Notes under the pieces: model-generated
Database searches by the model: none
Told to the model about the DNA's origin: nothing
What the model saw: the letters and a program-made list of their open reading frames with translations, nothing else
Source of the DNA: Roseitalea sp.
GTDB lineage: Bacteria; Pseudomonadota; Alphaproteobacteria; Rhizobiales; Rhizobiaceae
Assembly (NCBI GenBank): GCA_017642895.1
Contig: JAEPON010000001.1
Coordinates: 124,001 to 188,000, forward strand
Length of the DNA stretch: 64,000 bases
Direction: 5' to 3'
Program-made: the position numbers and the translations under genes
Shown: one piece after another, positions 1-8,273 of the stretch
How positions within the stretch are numbered: the stretch's first letter is position 1
Layout: each line of letters begins with the position of its first letter

Positions 1-1194
1 CTTGGCCTGATGCCCGGCCTGCCGGCCGTGCCGTTCCTGCTGCTCGCCGCCGGCATGGCGACGATCGCCTATCTGCGTCCGCTGTTCCGTTCGGCCGAGG
101 AGGAAAAGAAACAAAAGGCGATCGCCGACGAGGAAGAGGCCAAAAAGCGCGAGACGCGCGATTCCGTCAAAAGTTCGCTTGCCGTGCCGGAAATCCAGCT
201 TTCGCTGGGCAAGCAGCTCTCGACGCAATTGCTGCCCAAGCAGAAGGACATGGCGCATCGCATGAAGCAGATGCGCAAGCGCTTTGCGCAGGAATACGGC
301 TTCGTCGTGCCCGACGTGCAACTGGTCGATGAATATGACGTGCCGCCCAAGGCCTACCGCATCAAGATTTACGGCACGACCGTGGTCGAGCATGAACTGC
401 GCGTCGGTGAACTGCTGGCTTTCGCCGATCCCCAGGCGATCCGTGGCATCCCCCACACCCCGGTGCGCGAACCGGCCTTTGGCGGCGAGGCGCTCTCGGT
501 GATGGAAACGTTCCGCGACGACTTGCGGCGAATGAACATCGCCACCGCCGACAATGTCAGCGTCATCCTGACCCATTTGAGCGAGGTTGTGCGCAACAAC
601 CTGCCACAGCTCTTCTCCTACAAGGCGATGAAGACGCTGATCAACGACATGGAGCCCGAGTACCGCAAGCTCGCCGACGAGATCTGCACGACGCATGCCA
701 CCTATCCAGGTTTCCAGGCGGTGCTCAAACTGCTGCTGGCCGAGCGCGTCTCAATCCGCAACCTGCCGCTGATCATCGAGGCCGTCGCCGAGATCGCGCC
801 GACCACGCGCAAGTCCGAGACGATCGTCGAACATGTGCGCGCGCGCATGGCCCAGCAACTGTGCGGCGATCTGACGGTCGATGGGGTACTCAGCATCATC
901 CGGCTCGGCAATCGCTGGGAACTGGCGTTCCGCGAGGCGCTCAAGCGCGATGCGACCGGCGAGATCGCCCAGTTCGACATCGACCCGCGTCAGCTTGAGG
1001 AGTTCGGCGCCGAGATCGGCAAGGAAGTCACCGAACAGAAGGCCCGCCACGACCGCGTTGCCATCGTCACCACGCCCGAGGCGCGTCCCTATGTGCGCAT
1101 GATCGTCGAGCGCATGCACCCCGATGTCGCCGTCATGTCGCACCTCGAGATCGGCAAGGGTATCGAAATACGGATCGTGGGCACGCTGTCGTGA
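1..1194 (+). CDS. flhA: Flagellar export apparatus protein FlhA, C-terminal part (5' end outside window)
   Basis: FlhA is the large membrane component of the flagellar type III export gate; its cytosolic domain forms a nonameric ring that docks chaperone-substrate complexes. About 397 residues are visible. They start in the last membrane helix (LPAVPFLLLAAGMATIAYL), pass through a charged linker rich in E and K, and continue into the cytosolic domain with typical FlhA blocks such as GYHG-less LLAERVSIRNLPLIIE and ARPYVRMIVERMHPDVAVMS. The full family length is near 690 residues, so roughly 300 N-terminal residues lie upstream. The open frame runs in from base 1, so no start is called. The stop overlaps the GTG start of fliR (GTGA), indicating translational coupling within a flagellar operon. 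Confidence 0.95.
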   Translation, partial: LGLMPGLPAVPFLLLAAGMATIAYLRPLFRSAEEEKKQKAIADEEEAKKRETRDSVKSSLAVPEIQLSLGKQLSTQLLPKQKDMAHRMKQMRKRFAQEYGFVVPDVQLVDEYDVPPKAYRIKIYGTTVVEHELRVGELLAFADPQAIRGIPHTPVREPAFGGEALSVMETFRDDLRRMNIATADNVSVILTHLSEVVRNNLPQLFSYKAMKTLINDMEPEYRKLADEICTTHATYPGFQAVLKLLLAERVSIRNLPLIIEAVAEIAPTTRKSETIVEHVRARMAQQLCGDLTVDGVLSIIRLGNRWELAFREALKRDATGEIAQFDIDPRQLEEFGAEIGKEVTEQKARHDRVAIVTTPEARPYVRMIVERMHPDVAVMSHLEIGKGIEIRIVGTLS

Positions 1195-1946
1195 ACGCGC
1201 TGATTGAAGCCAACCTGACGGCGGGCTTCCTCTTGTTCTGCCGCGTTGGTGCCGTTCTGATGATCATTCCGGGCTTTTCAAGCGCCCGCGTGGCCGTGCG
1301 CATCCGGCTTCTGGCGGCCGTCGCGCTGACGGTGGCGCTGTTTCCGTTGATGTCGGGCGATCTTCTAGGCCGCGTCGATCCGGACAATCTTGCAAGCCTC
1401 TCCCGTGCCATCGTCTCCGAACTGATGATCGGTGGCGTCATCGGCCTCATCGCGCGCATCTATATCCTTGCGCTCGAATTCATCATGTCGGCGGTGGCCA
1501 TGTCGGTCGGCTATGGCGGTATGTTGGGTCCCAACATTGAAGGCCAGGAGCCGCAGGCGGCGCTCACAACGCTGGTCTCGTTCACTGCGCTTCTGATCCT
1601 GTTCGCCGCCGATTTTCATCATATCGTCCTGCGCGCGGCACTGGCCTCCTACGATGTCTTTCCTGCCGGCATGTTCCCCGATCCGGCGGCGCTTCTGGCC
1701 GATCTGGTCGATACGCTGGCGGTGACCTTTTCGATTGCGCTGCGGCTGGGAAGCCCGTTCATCGGGTTTGCCATCATCGCCAACATGCTGGTCGGCGCGC
1801 TCAACAAGCTGGCGGTGCAGATCCCGATCTATTTCGTGGCGCTGCCCGCCATGCTTCTGGGCGCGCTCACGATGCTCTATTTCAACCTGCCGTTCATTCT
1901 CAGCGTCTTTGGCGGCAATTTTGCCGCGCTTTATGCGGGCAACTGA
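1191..1946 (+). CDS. fliR: Flagellar biosynthetic protein FliR
   Basis: FliR is an integral membrane subunit of the export gate, assembling with FliP and FliQ. The 251-residue product is almost entirely hydrophobic with about six membrane segments, and has family features: N-terminal FCRVGAVLMIIPGFSS, the GGMLGPNIEGQEPQ loop, and the IANMLVGALNKLAVQIPIYF helix pair. Length matches the family (about 250-260). The GTG start at 1191 overlaps the flhA stop by four bases, which fixes the start and implies coupling. FlhA followed by FliR is a common order in rhizobial flagellar clusters. Confidence 0.95.
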   Translation: MNALIEANLTAGFLLFCRVGAVLMIIPGFSSARVAVRIRLLAAVALTVALFPLMSGDLLGRVDPDNLASLSRAIVSELMIGGVIGLIARIYILALEFIMSAVAMSVGYGGMLGPNIEGQEPQAALTTLVSFTALLILFAADFHHIVLRAALASYDVFPAGMFPDPAALLADLVDTLAVTFSIALRLGSPFIGFAIIANMLVGALNKLAVQIPIYFVALPAMLLGALTMLYFNLPFILSVFGGNFAALYAGN

Positions 1947-1947
1947 G

Positions 1948-2361
1948 ATGAAACGATCCTCGTCCGACATCAAACGGCTGATCCGCGCCCAGCAGGCCAT
2001 GGCGGCGATGGCGCGGGTCGAGCACGCGGTCGCTGCCGATGCGCTGGTTGCCAAGTCCGGCGAGATCGCCTCGCTCGAAAGATGGGCTGCCGAGCCCGAC
2101 GCGCGGGCATTGCCGCTGCTCGATTTCTACGTCGAGCGCGCGCGCGGACTTGCCGCCGAAAAGGCCATGTTGGCCGCGCGCGAGAAAAGCGCGCGCGAAC
2201 GGCTTGTCGGCGAGACGGCCCGGGTCAAGCCGCTCGAACGCGCCGCGGCCAGGGCCCGCCAGGCGGAAGAGCGCACGGCGACAGAAAAACAGTTTGAAGA
2301 GTTGCTTGACCGGCAGTTTTCGGCACCGAATCAAGTTTCCCGCAAGCCTCGCCGTCCATAA
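1948..2361 (+). CDS. Small charged helical protein of the flagellar operon (FliJ-like character)
   Basis: This 137-residue product starts one base after the fliR stop. It is strongly helical and charged (long A/R/E/K runs such as ARARQAEERTATEKQFEELL) with no membrane segment or signal peptide, which is the composition of a coiled-coil export chaperone or of the FliJ stalk. The position, between fliR and a rod-binding protein gene, supports a flagellar role, but I see no diagnostic motif. FliJ-like function is inference from size, charge pattern and location only. Confidence 0.6.
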   Translation: MKRSSSDIKRLIRAQQAMAAMARVEHAVAADALVAKSGEIASLERWAAEPDARALPLLDFYVERARGLAAEKAMLAAREKSARERLVGETARVKPLERAAARARQAEERTATEKQFEELLDRQFSAPNQVSRKPRRP

Positions 2362-2369
2362 TCGGCATC

Positions 2370-2765
2370 ATGGACGTCACGCCCCTGACACCAGCCGCCG
2401 CCACCGGCGATGCGGCCCGTACCGATTCCGCCCGGGCGGTGCGGCAGCCGGCCTCAGCCGAGGATGTCGCCTTTGCCAGAGCGGTTGACCAGGTGATCGC
2501 GCAGGACGCGGCCGCGAGCGCTGAAACGGTGCGGGCGGAGCCGGCAGAAGAACCGGGCTGGAAACAACTCGAAACGCTGCTCGTCCAGCAAATGCTGCAA
2601 AGCGTGATGACCTCCGAGGAGGGCGGTTTCTTCGGCGAGGGGCTTGGCAGCGACTATTACGCATCATTCATGGCCGAACAGTTTGGTGCCAGGCTGGCCG
2701 AAGGGCTCGATCTGGGCATCGCATCTCGGCTGGAGGGGCTTTATGGATCAGGAGACGGGACATGA
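2370..2765 (+). CDS. Rod-binding protein (FlgJ N-terminal / CheL-like domain)
   Basis: This 131-residue protein matches the rod-binding domain found at the N-terminus of FlgJ and as stand-alone proteins in alphaproteobacteria. The core is about residues 60-125: GWKQLETLLVQQMLQSVM, then EEGGFFGEGLGSDYYASFMAEQFG and a final helix. The first 55 residues are low-complexity A/T/P/R-rich. There is no muramidase domain, as expected for rhizobia, where the peptidoglycan hydrolase is separate. The stop overlaps the next start as ATGA. It probably acts in rod assembly in the periplasm; no signal peptide is seen, consistent with flagellar type III export. Confidence 0.85.
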   Translation: MDVTPLTPAAATGDAARTDSARAVRQPASAEDVAFARAVDQVIAQDAAASAETVRAEPAEEPGWKQLETLLVQQMLQSVMTSEEGGFFGEGLGSDYYASFMAEQFGARLAEGLDLGIASRLEGLYGSGDGT

Positions 2766-3154
2766 TCGCTGAACACGCGGCATCGGGCGGGGGCGCCGAC
2801 ACCGAAACGGTCTTGCGCATCGTTGCGCGGCTGACCGGGATCATCAAGGGTGAGTGCGCGGCCATCAAGGACAATCCGGCCGCCGACCTGTCGGGGTTTG
2901 TGGAGGCCAAAAACCGCTGTCTCTATGAACTGGAGATTGCCGTGGGCGATGATCGGTCCATCCTGACCAATGCGCATGCCAAGACTGCGTTCGGTCAGTT
3001 GCGCGAGGCGGTCGAACTCAATGAATCGCTGCTGCAGGCTCATATCGTCGCCGTCGGCGACGCCATTGGTGTGGTCGAGGAACTGTCCGGCGCAATACCC
3101 TCGGACGGCACCTATGGCAATCCGGCACGCGCCAAGCCGGCCGCTTATCTGTGA
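2762..3154 (+). CDS. FlgN-like flagellar chaperone
   Basis: A 130-residue soluble helical protein in the position where rhizobial clusters carry an FlgN-type chaperone for hook-filament junction proteins. The segment ELEIAVGDDRSILTNAHAKTAFGQLREAVELNESLLQAH is typical of the long-helix FlgN/FliT architecture. The start overlaps the stop of the rod-binding gene by four bases and its own stop overlaps the GTG start of the next gene, so five genes here appear translationally coupled. Assignment rests on fold-like composition plus context; sequence conservation in this family is low. Confidence 0.65.
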   Translation: MIAEHAASGGGADTETVLRIVARLTGIIKGECAAIKDNPAADLSGFVEAKNRCLYELEIAVGDDRSILTNAHAKTAFGQLREAVELNESLLQAHIVAVGDAIGVVEELSGAIPSDGTYGNPARAKPAAYL

Positions 3155-3624
3155 TCGTTCGCTTCGCAACGGTGGCGGTCGCGATGACCGCATCGCTGGG
3201 CGGGCTCTATGGCGGCGCAACCATGCCGGGTCCCGGCGCCGGCGCGGTCAATGACAAACATGCCGAACCGGTATCAGCGATCCTGCGGACCGACCTGATT
3301 GCGACGCCGCTGATCCTGCCAGGCCGGATCAATGGCTACATAATCGGCCGTTATGTGATCTCCTATGACGGCGCCATCGTCGAGGACCGGCATTTGCCGC
3401 TGACCACGGTGATCACCCATGCCGTCAACACCTTCTTCTACCGCAATGCCGCCGAGACCTTCTGGGTCGGCGGTGCAATGGGCGTCGGTGACTTGGCGGA
3501 CGGATTGAAGCTGGTGATCAACGAGACCGCCGGCGCGCCGCTGGTAACGGCGCTTTCGGTGCGGCAACTCGACTATCTGCAATCGCCGGAAATCCGGCAA
3601 CCGGTGATTTCGTTCGACAATTGA
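3151..3624 (+). CDS. Small exported or membrane-anchored protein of the flagellar operon, unknown function
   Basis: 157 residues, GTG start at 3151 overlapping the preceding stop. Residues 1-25 (MIVRFATVAVAMTASLGGLYGG) form a hydrophobic signal/anchor, followed by a periplasmic-type domain with PLILPGRINGYIIGRYVISY and a long amphipathic helix. The layout of anchor, short linker, beta strands and one long helix is reminiscent of FliL-like stator-associated proteins, but no conserved FliL signature is evident. It closes the flagellar operon and is convergent with the gene at 3639, whose product has the same general layout. Function not recognised. Confidence 0.55.
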   Translation: MIVRFATVAVAMTASLGGLYGGATMPGPGAGAVNDKHAEPVSAILRTDLIATPLILPGRINGYIIGRYVISYDGAIVEDRHLPLTTVITHAVNTFFYRNAAETFWVGGAMGVGDLADGLKLVINETAGAPLVTALSVRQLDYLQSPEIRQPVISFDN

Positions 3625-3638
3625 TCACGTTGCGCGGG

Positions 3639-4061
3639 TCAGGTCCGGCGGGGCACGGCCCGGACGGTCTGGAAATACTCCGACTTGACGATGGTGTAGG
3701 CGCCCAGCGTCTTGTCGGTCTGGGCGGCGCAAAGGGCCGATACATCCTCGCCGGCGGCGACGACGGACAGTTTGCGAAGCATCGCGTCGGCGACGCTTGT
3801 GATCGCCATCTGGAATTCCTCATCCGAATATCCGTTCGACAAGTCCACCGACGCGGTCAGAACGCAATAGCCCACACGCGCCCGATCCTGGTAGACGGGC
3901 ACCGAAACAGGCGGCAGTTCGACCGTCCGTGTCAGCGGAAGCACCGGCGCTGGCGCGGAATCGTCGCCGACGAGATTGTCCCAGAACGTGCCGACATAGG
4001 CGCCGCCCACCACCAGCAGCGCGACGACGAGCGCGGTTCCGATCGTGCTGACGGCTTGCAT
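3639..4061 (-). CDS. Small single-pass membrane protein, unknown function
   Basis: 140 residues with an N-terminal membrane anchor (about residues 6-26, ending GGAYVGTFWDNLVG), a proline-rich linker and a periplasmic domain containing two cysteines (GYCVLTASVDLS and SALCAAQTD) that could form a disulfide. The block PVYQDRARVGYCVLTASVDLSNG followed by a helix resembles the neighbouring flagellar-operon protein at 3151-3624 in layout. The two genes are convergent, 14 bases apart. Not recognised as a named family; a FliL-like or envelope role is speculative. Confidence 0.5.
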   Translation of the reverse strand: MQAVSTIGTALVVALLVVGGAYVGTFWDNLVGDDSAPAPVLPLTRTVELPPVSVPVYQDRARVGYCVLTASVDLSNGYSDEEFQMAITSVADAMLRKLSVVAAGEDVSALCAAQTDKTLGAYTIVKSEYFQTVRAVPRRT

Positions 4062-4134
4062 GGCCCCTCCGCATCCTTTGTCGCACGATCATGAAACGCC
4101 AGCCTTGCGCGGGGCGGGTCACGGCCGCGATCAT

Positions 4135-4611
4135 TCACCCGGACTGAAGTGGCAGCGCGGCGGTGTCCTTGACCGTGTTCAGCACGATGGCCGTCTTGAC
4201 GTTCTGCACCGCTTCGTGGGCCAGCAATGTGCGGCTGATGAAATCCGAAAGCGTATGCAGGTCTTCGGTGACCACCTTGATCGAATAGTCCATCTCGCCG
4301 GTCAGCGCGTGCGCTTCAAGGATGTTGGGCGACGCCTGGACGAGCCGCGCAAAGCGGTCTGCATTGCCTTCCGTATGGGTCGCCAGCGTCACCGAGATGA
4401 TCGAGACCAGCGCGAAGCCCGCCCGTTCCCGGTCGATCCTGGCATGATAGCCGGCGATCAGGCCGGTTTGCTCGAGCCGCGTGCGGCGCCGCGAGCATTG
4501 CGACGGCGACAGGCCGATCTGCTCGGCCAGCTCATTGTTGGTCAGCCGTCCGTTATGCTGCAATGCCGCGAGAATTTTGCGGTCAAATCCATCAATCGCC
4601 TCATCGGCCAA
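4135..4611 (-). CDS. Lrp/AsnC family transcriptional regulator divergent from hpd
   Basis: A 158-residue Lrp-type regulator: N-terminal winged helix-turn-helix (FDRKILAALQHNGRLTNNELAE, then LSPSQCSRRRTRLEQTGLI) and a C-terminal ligand-binding RAM domain (GNADRFARLVQ, LTGEMDYSIKVV). I chose TTG at 4611 because GGAGG lies about seven bases upstream and the helix-turn-helix begins a few residues later, the normal spacing in this family; longer readings from 4674 or 4641 have no ribosome-binding site and would place coding sequence over the shared promoter. Divergent pairing suggests control of 4-hydroxyphenylpyruvate dioxygenase, with an aromatic amino acid or keto acid as probable effector (inference). 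Confidence 0.88.
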   Translation of the reverse strand: MADEAIDGFDRKILAALQHNGRLTNNELAEQIGLSPSQCSRRRTRLEQTGLIAGYHARIDRERAGFALVSIISVTLATHTEGNADRFARLVQASPNILEAHALTGEMDYSIKVVTEDLHTLSDFISRTLLAHEAVQNVKTAIVLNTVKDTAALPLQSG

Positions 4612-4628
4612 TAGAACCCTCCGATCAG

Positions 4629-4667
4629 ATGCATGAACCATGCATAAACTGGCGCTTTGACGCGCCA
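4629..4667. promoter_or_regulatory. Candidate Lrp operator region between the regulator and hpd
   Basis: Two inverted repeats sit in the divergent promoter region: ATGCAT-5-ATGCAT at 4629-4645 and TGGCGC-6-GCGCCA at 4650-4667. Symmetric sites between an Lrp-type regulator and its target are expected for autoregulation plus target control. No clear -35/-10 pair could be fixed. Confidence 0.4.
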
Positions 4668-4732
4668 TTTGCAAGCATCGTGCATCGGGATCGCGTTACG
4701 ATCGGGCCAAACAATCATTTGGGAGAACAGCC

Positions 4733-5857
4733 GTGGGTCCGTTTCCGCACGACGCGCCGCAAGCCGAGATCACCGAAAAGAACCCCGCCGGCACGGACGG
4801 GTTCGAGTTCGTCGAATTCGCCCATCCGGACGCCGCCGAACTTGAGCGCCTGTTCGCCAGGATGGGCTACCAGCCGGTCGCCCGGCACCGCTCAAAGGCG
4901 ATCACCGTCTGGCGGCAGGGCGATGTGAACTACATCGTCAACGCCGAGCCGGGCAGCCACGCCATGCGCTTTGTCGGCGAGCACGGCCCTTGTGCGCCGT
5001 CCATGGCCTGGCGCGTCGTCGATGCCGAACACGCATTCACCCACGCCGTCAATCTGGGTGCCGAGCCCTATACGGGTGACGACAAGACGCTTGACGTGCC
5101 GGCGATCGTCGGTATCGGCGGATCGCTGATCTATTTCATCGACACTTATGGCGAGAAGGGCTCGGCCTATGACGCCCAGTTCGAGTGGATCGGCAAACGC
5201 GACCCCAAGCCCGAAGGGTTCGGCTTTTATTATCTCGACCACCTGACCCACAATGTCTATCGCGGCAACATGGACAAATGGTGGGCCTTTTATCGCGACC
5301 TGTTCGGCTTCACGCAGATCCATTTCTTTGACATCGAAGGCAAGCTGACCGGCCTTGTCAGCCGGGCCATTACGTCGCCCTGCGGCAAGATCCGCATCCC
5401 GCTCAATGAAGGCACCGACGACAAGAGCCAGATCGAAAGCTATCTGCGCAAATACAAGGGCGAGGGCATCCAGCACATCGCCGTCGGCACCGATGCGATC
5501 TATGACGCCACCGACCGGCTGGCCGATAACGGCCTTGAATTCATGCCCGGCCCGCCCGCAACCTATTATGCGCTGTCGCAGACCCGCGTGAACGGCCATG
5601 ACGAACCGGTCGAGCGGATGAAGAGGCACGGCATCCTGATCGACGGGGAAGGGGTCTTCGATGACGCCAATGGCGACCGGATGACCAAGATCCTGTTGCA
5701 GATTTTCTCCAAGACCGTGATCGGCCCGATCTTCTTCGAGTTCATCCAGCGCAAGGGCGATGAGGGCTTCGGCGAGGGCAATTTCCGCGCGCTCTTTGAG
5801 TCCATCGAAGCCGAGCAGATCGCCACCGGCGAACTTGCGGTCGAAGCGGCGGAGTGA
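4733..5857 (+). CDS. hpd: 4-hydroxyphenylpyruvate dioxygenase
   Basis: Non-haem iron dioxygenase converting 4-hydroxyphenylpyruvate to homogentisate in tyrosine catabolism. The 374-residue length fits the bacterial family. The vicinal-oxygen-chelate fold supplies the iron ligands: H170 in LDHLTHNVYRG, H248 in EGIQHIAVGT and E336 in IFFEFIQRKG; the C-terminal FGEGNFRALFESIE helix is diagnostic. GTG at 4733 is preceded by GGGAG at 4721-4725. It is monocistronic here, convergent with the ABC operon at 5926, and divergent from an Lrp-type regulator. Homogentisate dioxygenase and the rest of the pathway are not in the window. Confidence 0.97.
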   Translation: MGPFPHDAPQAEITEKNPAGTDGFEFVEFAHPDAAELERLFARMGYQPVARHRSKAITVWRQGDVNYIVNAEPGSHAMRFVGEHGPCAPSMAWRVVDAEHAFTHAVNLGAEPYTGDDKTLDVPAIVGIGGSLIYFIDTYGEKGSAYDAQFEWIGKRDPKPEGFGFYYLDHLTHNVYRGNMDKWWAFYRDLFGFTQIHFFDIEGKLTGLVSRAITSPCGKIRIPLNEGTDDKSQIESYLRKYKGEGIQHIAVGTDAIYDATDRLADNGLEFMPGPPATYYALSQTRVNGHDEPVERMKRHGILIDGEGVFDDANGDRMTKILLQIFSKTVIGPIFFEFIQRKGDEGFGEGNFRALFESIEAEQIATGELAVEAAE

Positions 5858-5866
5858 CGGCACGTC

Positions 5867-5890
5867 CTTCTCCCCGCGTGCGGGGAGAGG
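5867..5890. repeat. GC-rich palindromic intergenic repeat, possible bidirectional terminator
   Basis: CTCCCCGC-GT-GCGGGGAG (5870-5887) is a perfect 8-bp stem, extended by a T-A pair. It lies between the convergent hpd and ABC ATPase genes. The motif resembles short CTCCCC/GGGGAG palindromes repeated between genes in Rhizobiales, and related elements occur at 23432-23454 and 23605-23619. There is no T tract, so termination is only a possibility. Confidence 0.6.
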
Positions 5891-5925
5891 GACCGCCAGC
5901 CTCGAATGGCGATGGTGCGATCGGT

Positions 5926-6978
<1,053 letters not shown>

Positions 6979-6987
6979 GTCGTCCCC

Positions 6988-8271
6988 CTATGCCGCGACG
7001 GCGGCGCCGAATTCCTGTTCCAGCGCCAGATGGATGGCCGCCGTCCAGGTGAAATCGGGTCCGCCCAGCCCGTCGCCGGTGAGCGGGTCGAAATATTCGA
7101 AAAAGCCGGACTGGCCGACGAGCGCCTGCGTGTCGCGCCGGATGCGGACGGCGAGATCGGCATGGCCCGCGCTGTCGACGCCGATGGCGATCATCCAGTT
7201 CATCACCGACCAGACCGGCCCGCGCCAATAGCGCCGCTGCTCGAAACCCCGCTGGCGCGGATCCCAGCTCGGAAAGCCGAAGCGGCAAATGTCGAGGATC
7301 TGGCGCGCCTGATCGGCCAGTTCGGCCTGTTGCGCCGCCGTGCCGGCGCCGGCGTAAAAGGCCAGCATGGACGCATTGGTGATCGCATGGACGAGCGTGC
7401 CCGAGCGCATCTCGCGTGCGACGAAGCCGCCGGCCTCATCGCTCCACAGCGCCTGCGCGCCCTCTTCGTCACGGGCGATCCAGTCGCCAATGGTCCGGCG
7501 GTCATCGTCGCGTTCGAACCGTTCGGCCAGCCAAATAAGGTCCCGGTCCGCCCGCATCAGTGCGAATTGCACGCACGGATCGGCCATCAGAAACGGGCCG
7601 TCGCGATAGATCCGCTCATGGTCCCAGCCGCATTCGCGGCCATATTTGACGATCGTCAGATAGCGGTCATAGGTCCAGTGCGTCGGCCGCTCGTCGGCAT
7701 CGACCCAGTCCGTGTCGCGGCGGTGATAGTCGCCCAGATCGTCCGGCACGGCCATGGCCTGCATGCCCGGATCCCAGTCGGGACAATTGTCGCGCCCCGA
7801 TTCCCAGGGGTGGATGATCGAGACCAGGCCGGTCGCGTCCGGGTCGCGGTCGCGATGCCACCAGCCATGCCATGCCATCAGTTTGGGAAACAGCGCATGA
7901 GCGCGCTTTTCGTCGGCGCGGTCACCCGTTTCCACCAGCCAGCGCGCGATGGTCGCCGCCACCGGCGGCTGCGAATGGCCGGAGGTCGGCGGTTCGGTGT
8001 TCGAACCCCATATGCCGGGGCCGGGGAAATAGCTCGGATCGTTCTTGCGGAAGATGATGTGCGGCGCCATGCCATCCGCCCATTGGCCGTCGAAGATCGT
8101 CTCGATCTCGCGCCAGGCCCGGTCGCGGTCGAACGCGGCGAAGCCGAGCGCGGCGAATGCCGAATCCCAGTTCCACTGATAGGGATAGAGCCCCTTGGTC
8201 GGCACGGTGTAGCCGCCCCGGTCATTGGCGCGCAGGATGGCGGTGGCCTGTTCGGCAAGCGATGGCGTCAT
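6988..8271 (-). CDS. GH63-like glycoside hydrolase (glucosylglycerate/mannosylglycerate hydrolase-like)
   Basis: A 427-residue (alpha/alpha)6-type glycosidase. Blocks resembling GH63 mannosylglycerate and glucosylglycerate hydrolases are present: GLYPYQWNWDSAFAALGFA near residue 26, HPWESGRDNCPDWD near 150, YWRGPVWSVMNWM near 345. The Asp in the NCPDWD block and acidic residues near the C-terminus are candidate catalytic residues. ATG at 8271 is used because it lies two bases after the permease stop; the frame is open to 8328 but that would overlap the permease. No signal peptide, so it probably cleaves the imported glycoside in the cytosol. Exact substrate cannot be decided from sequence. 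Confidence 0.8.
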   Translation of the reverse strand: MTPSLAEQATAILRANDRGGYTVPTKGLYPYQWNWDSAFAALGFAAFDRDRAWREIETIFDGQWADGMAPHIIFRKNDPSYFPGPGIWGSNTEPPTSGHSQPPVAATIARWLVETGDRADEKRAHALFPKLMAWHGWWHRDRDPDATGLVSIIHPWESGRDNCPDWDPGMQAMAVPDDLGDYHRRDTDWVDADERPTHWTYDRYLTIVKYGRECGWDHERIYRDGPFLMADPCVQFALMRADRDLIWLAERFERDDDRRTIGDWIARDEEGAQALWSDEAGGFVAREMRSGTLVHAITNASMLAFYAGAGTAAQQAELADQARQILDICRFGFPSWDPRQRGFEQRRYWRGPVWSVMNWMIAIGVDSAGHADLAVRIRRDTQALVGQSGFFEYFDPLTGDGLGGPDFTWTAAIHLALEQEFGAAVAA

Positions 8272-8273
8272 GG

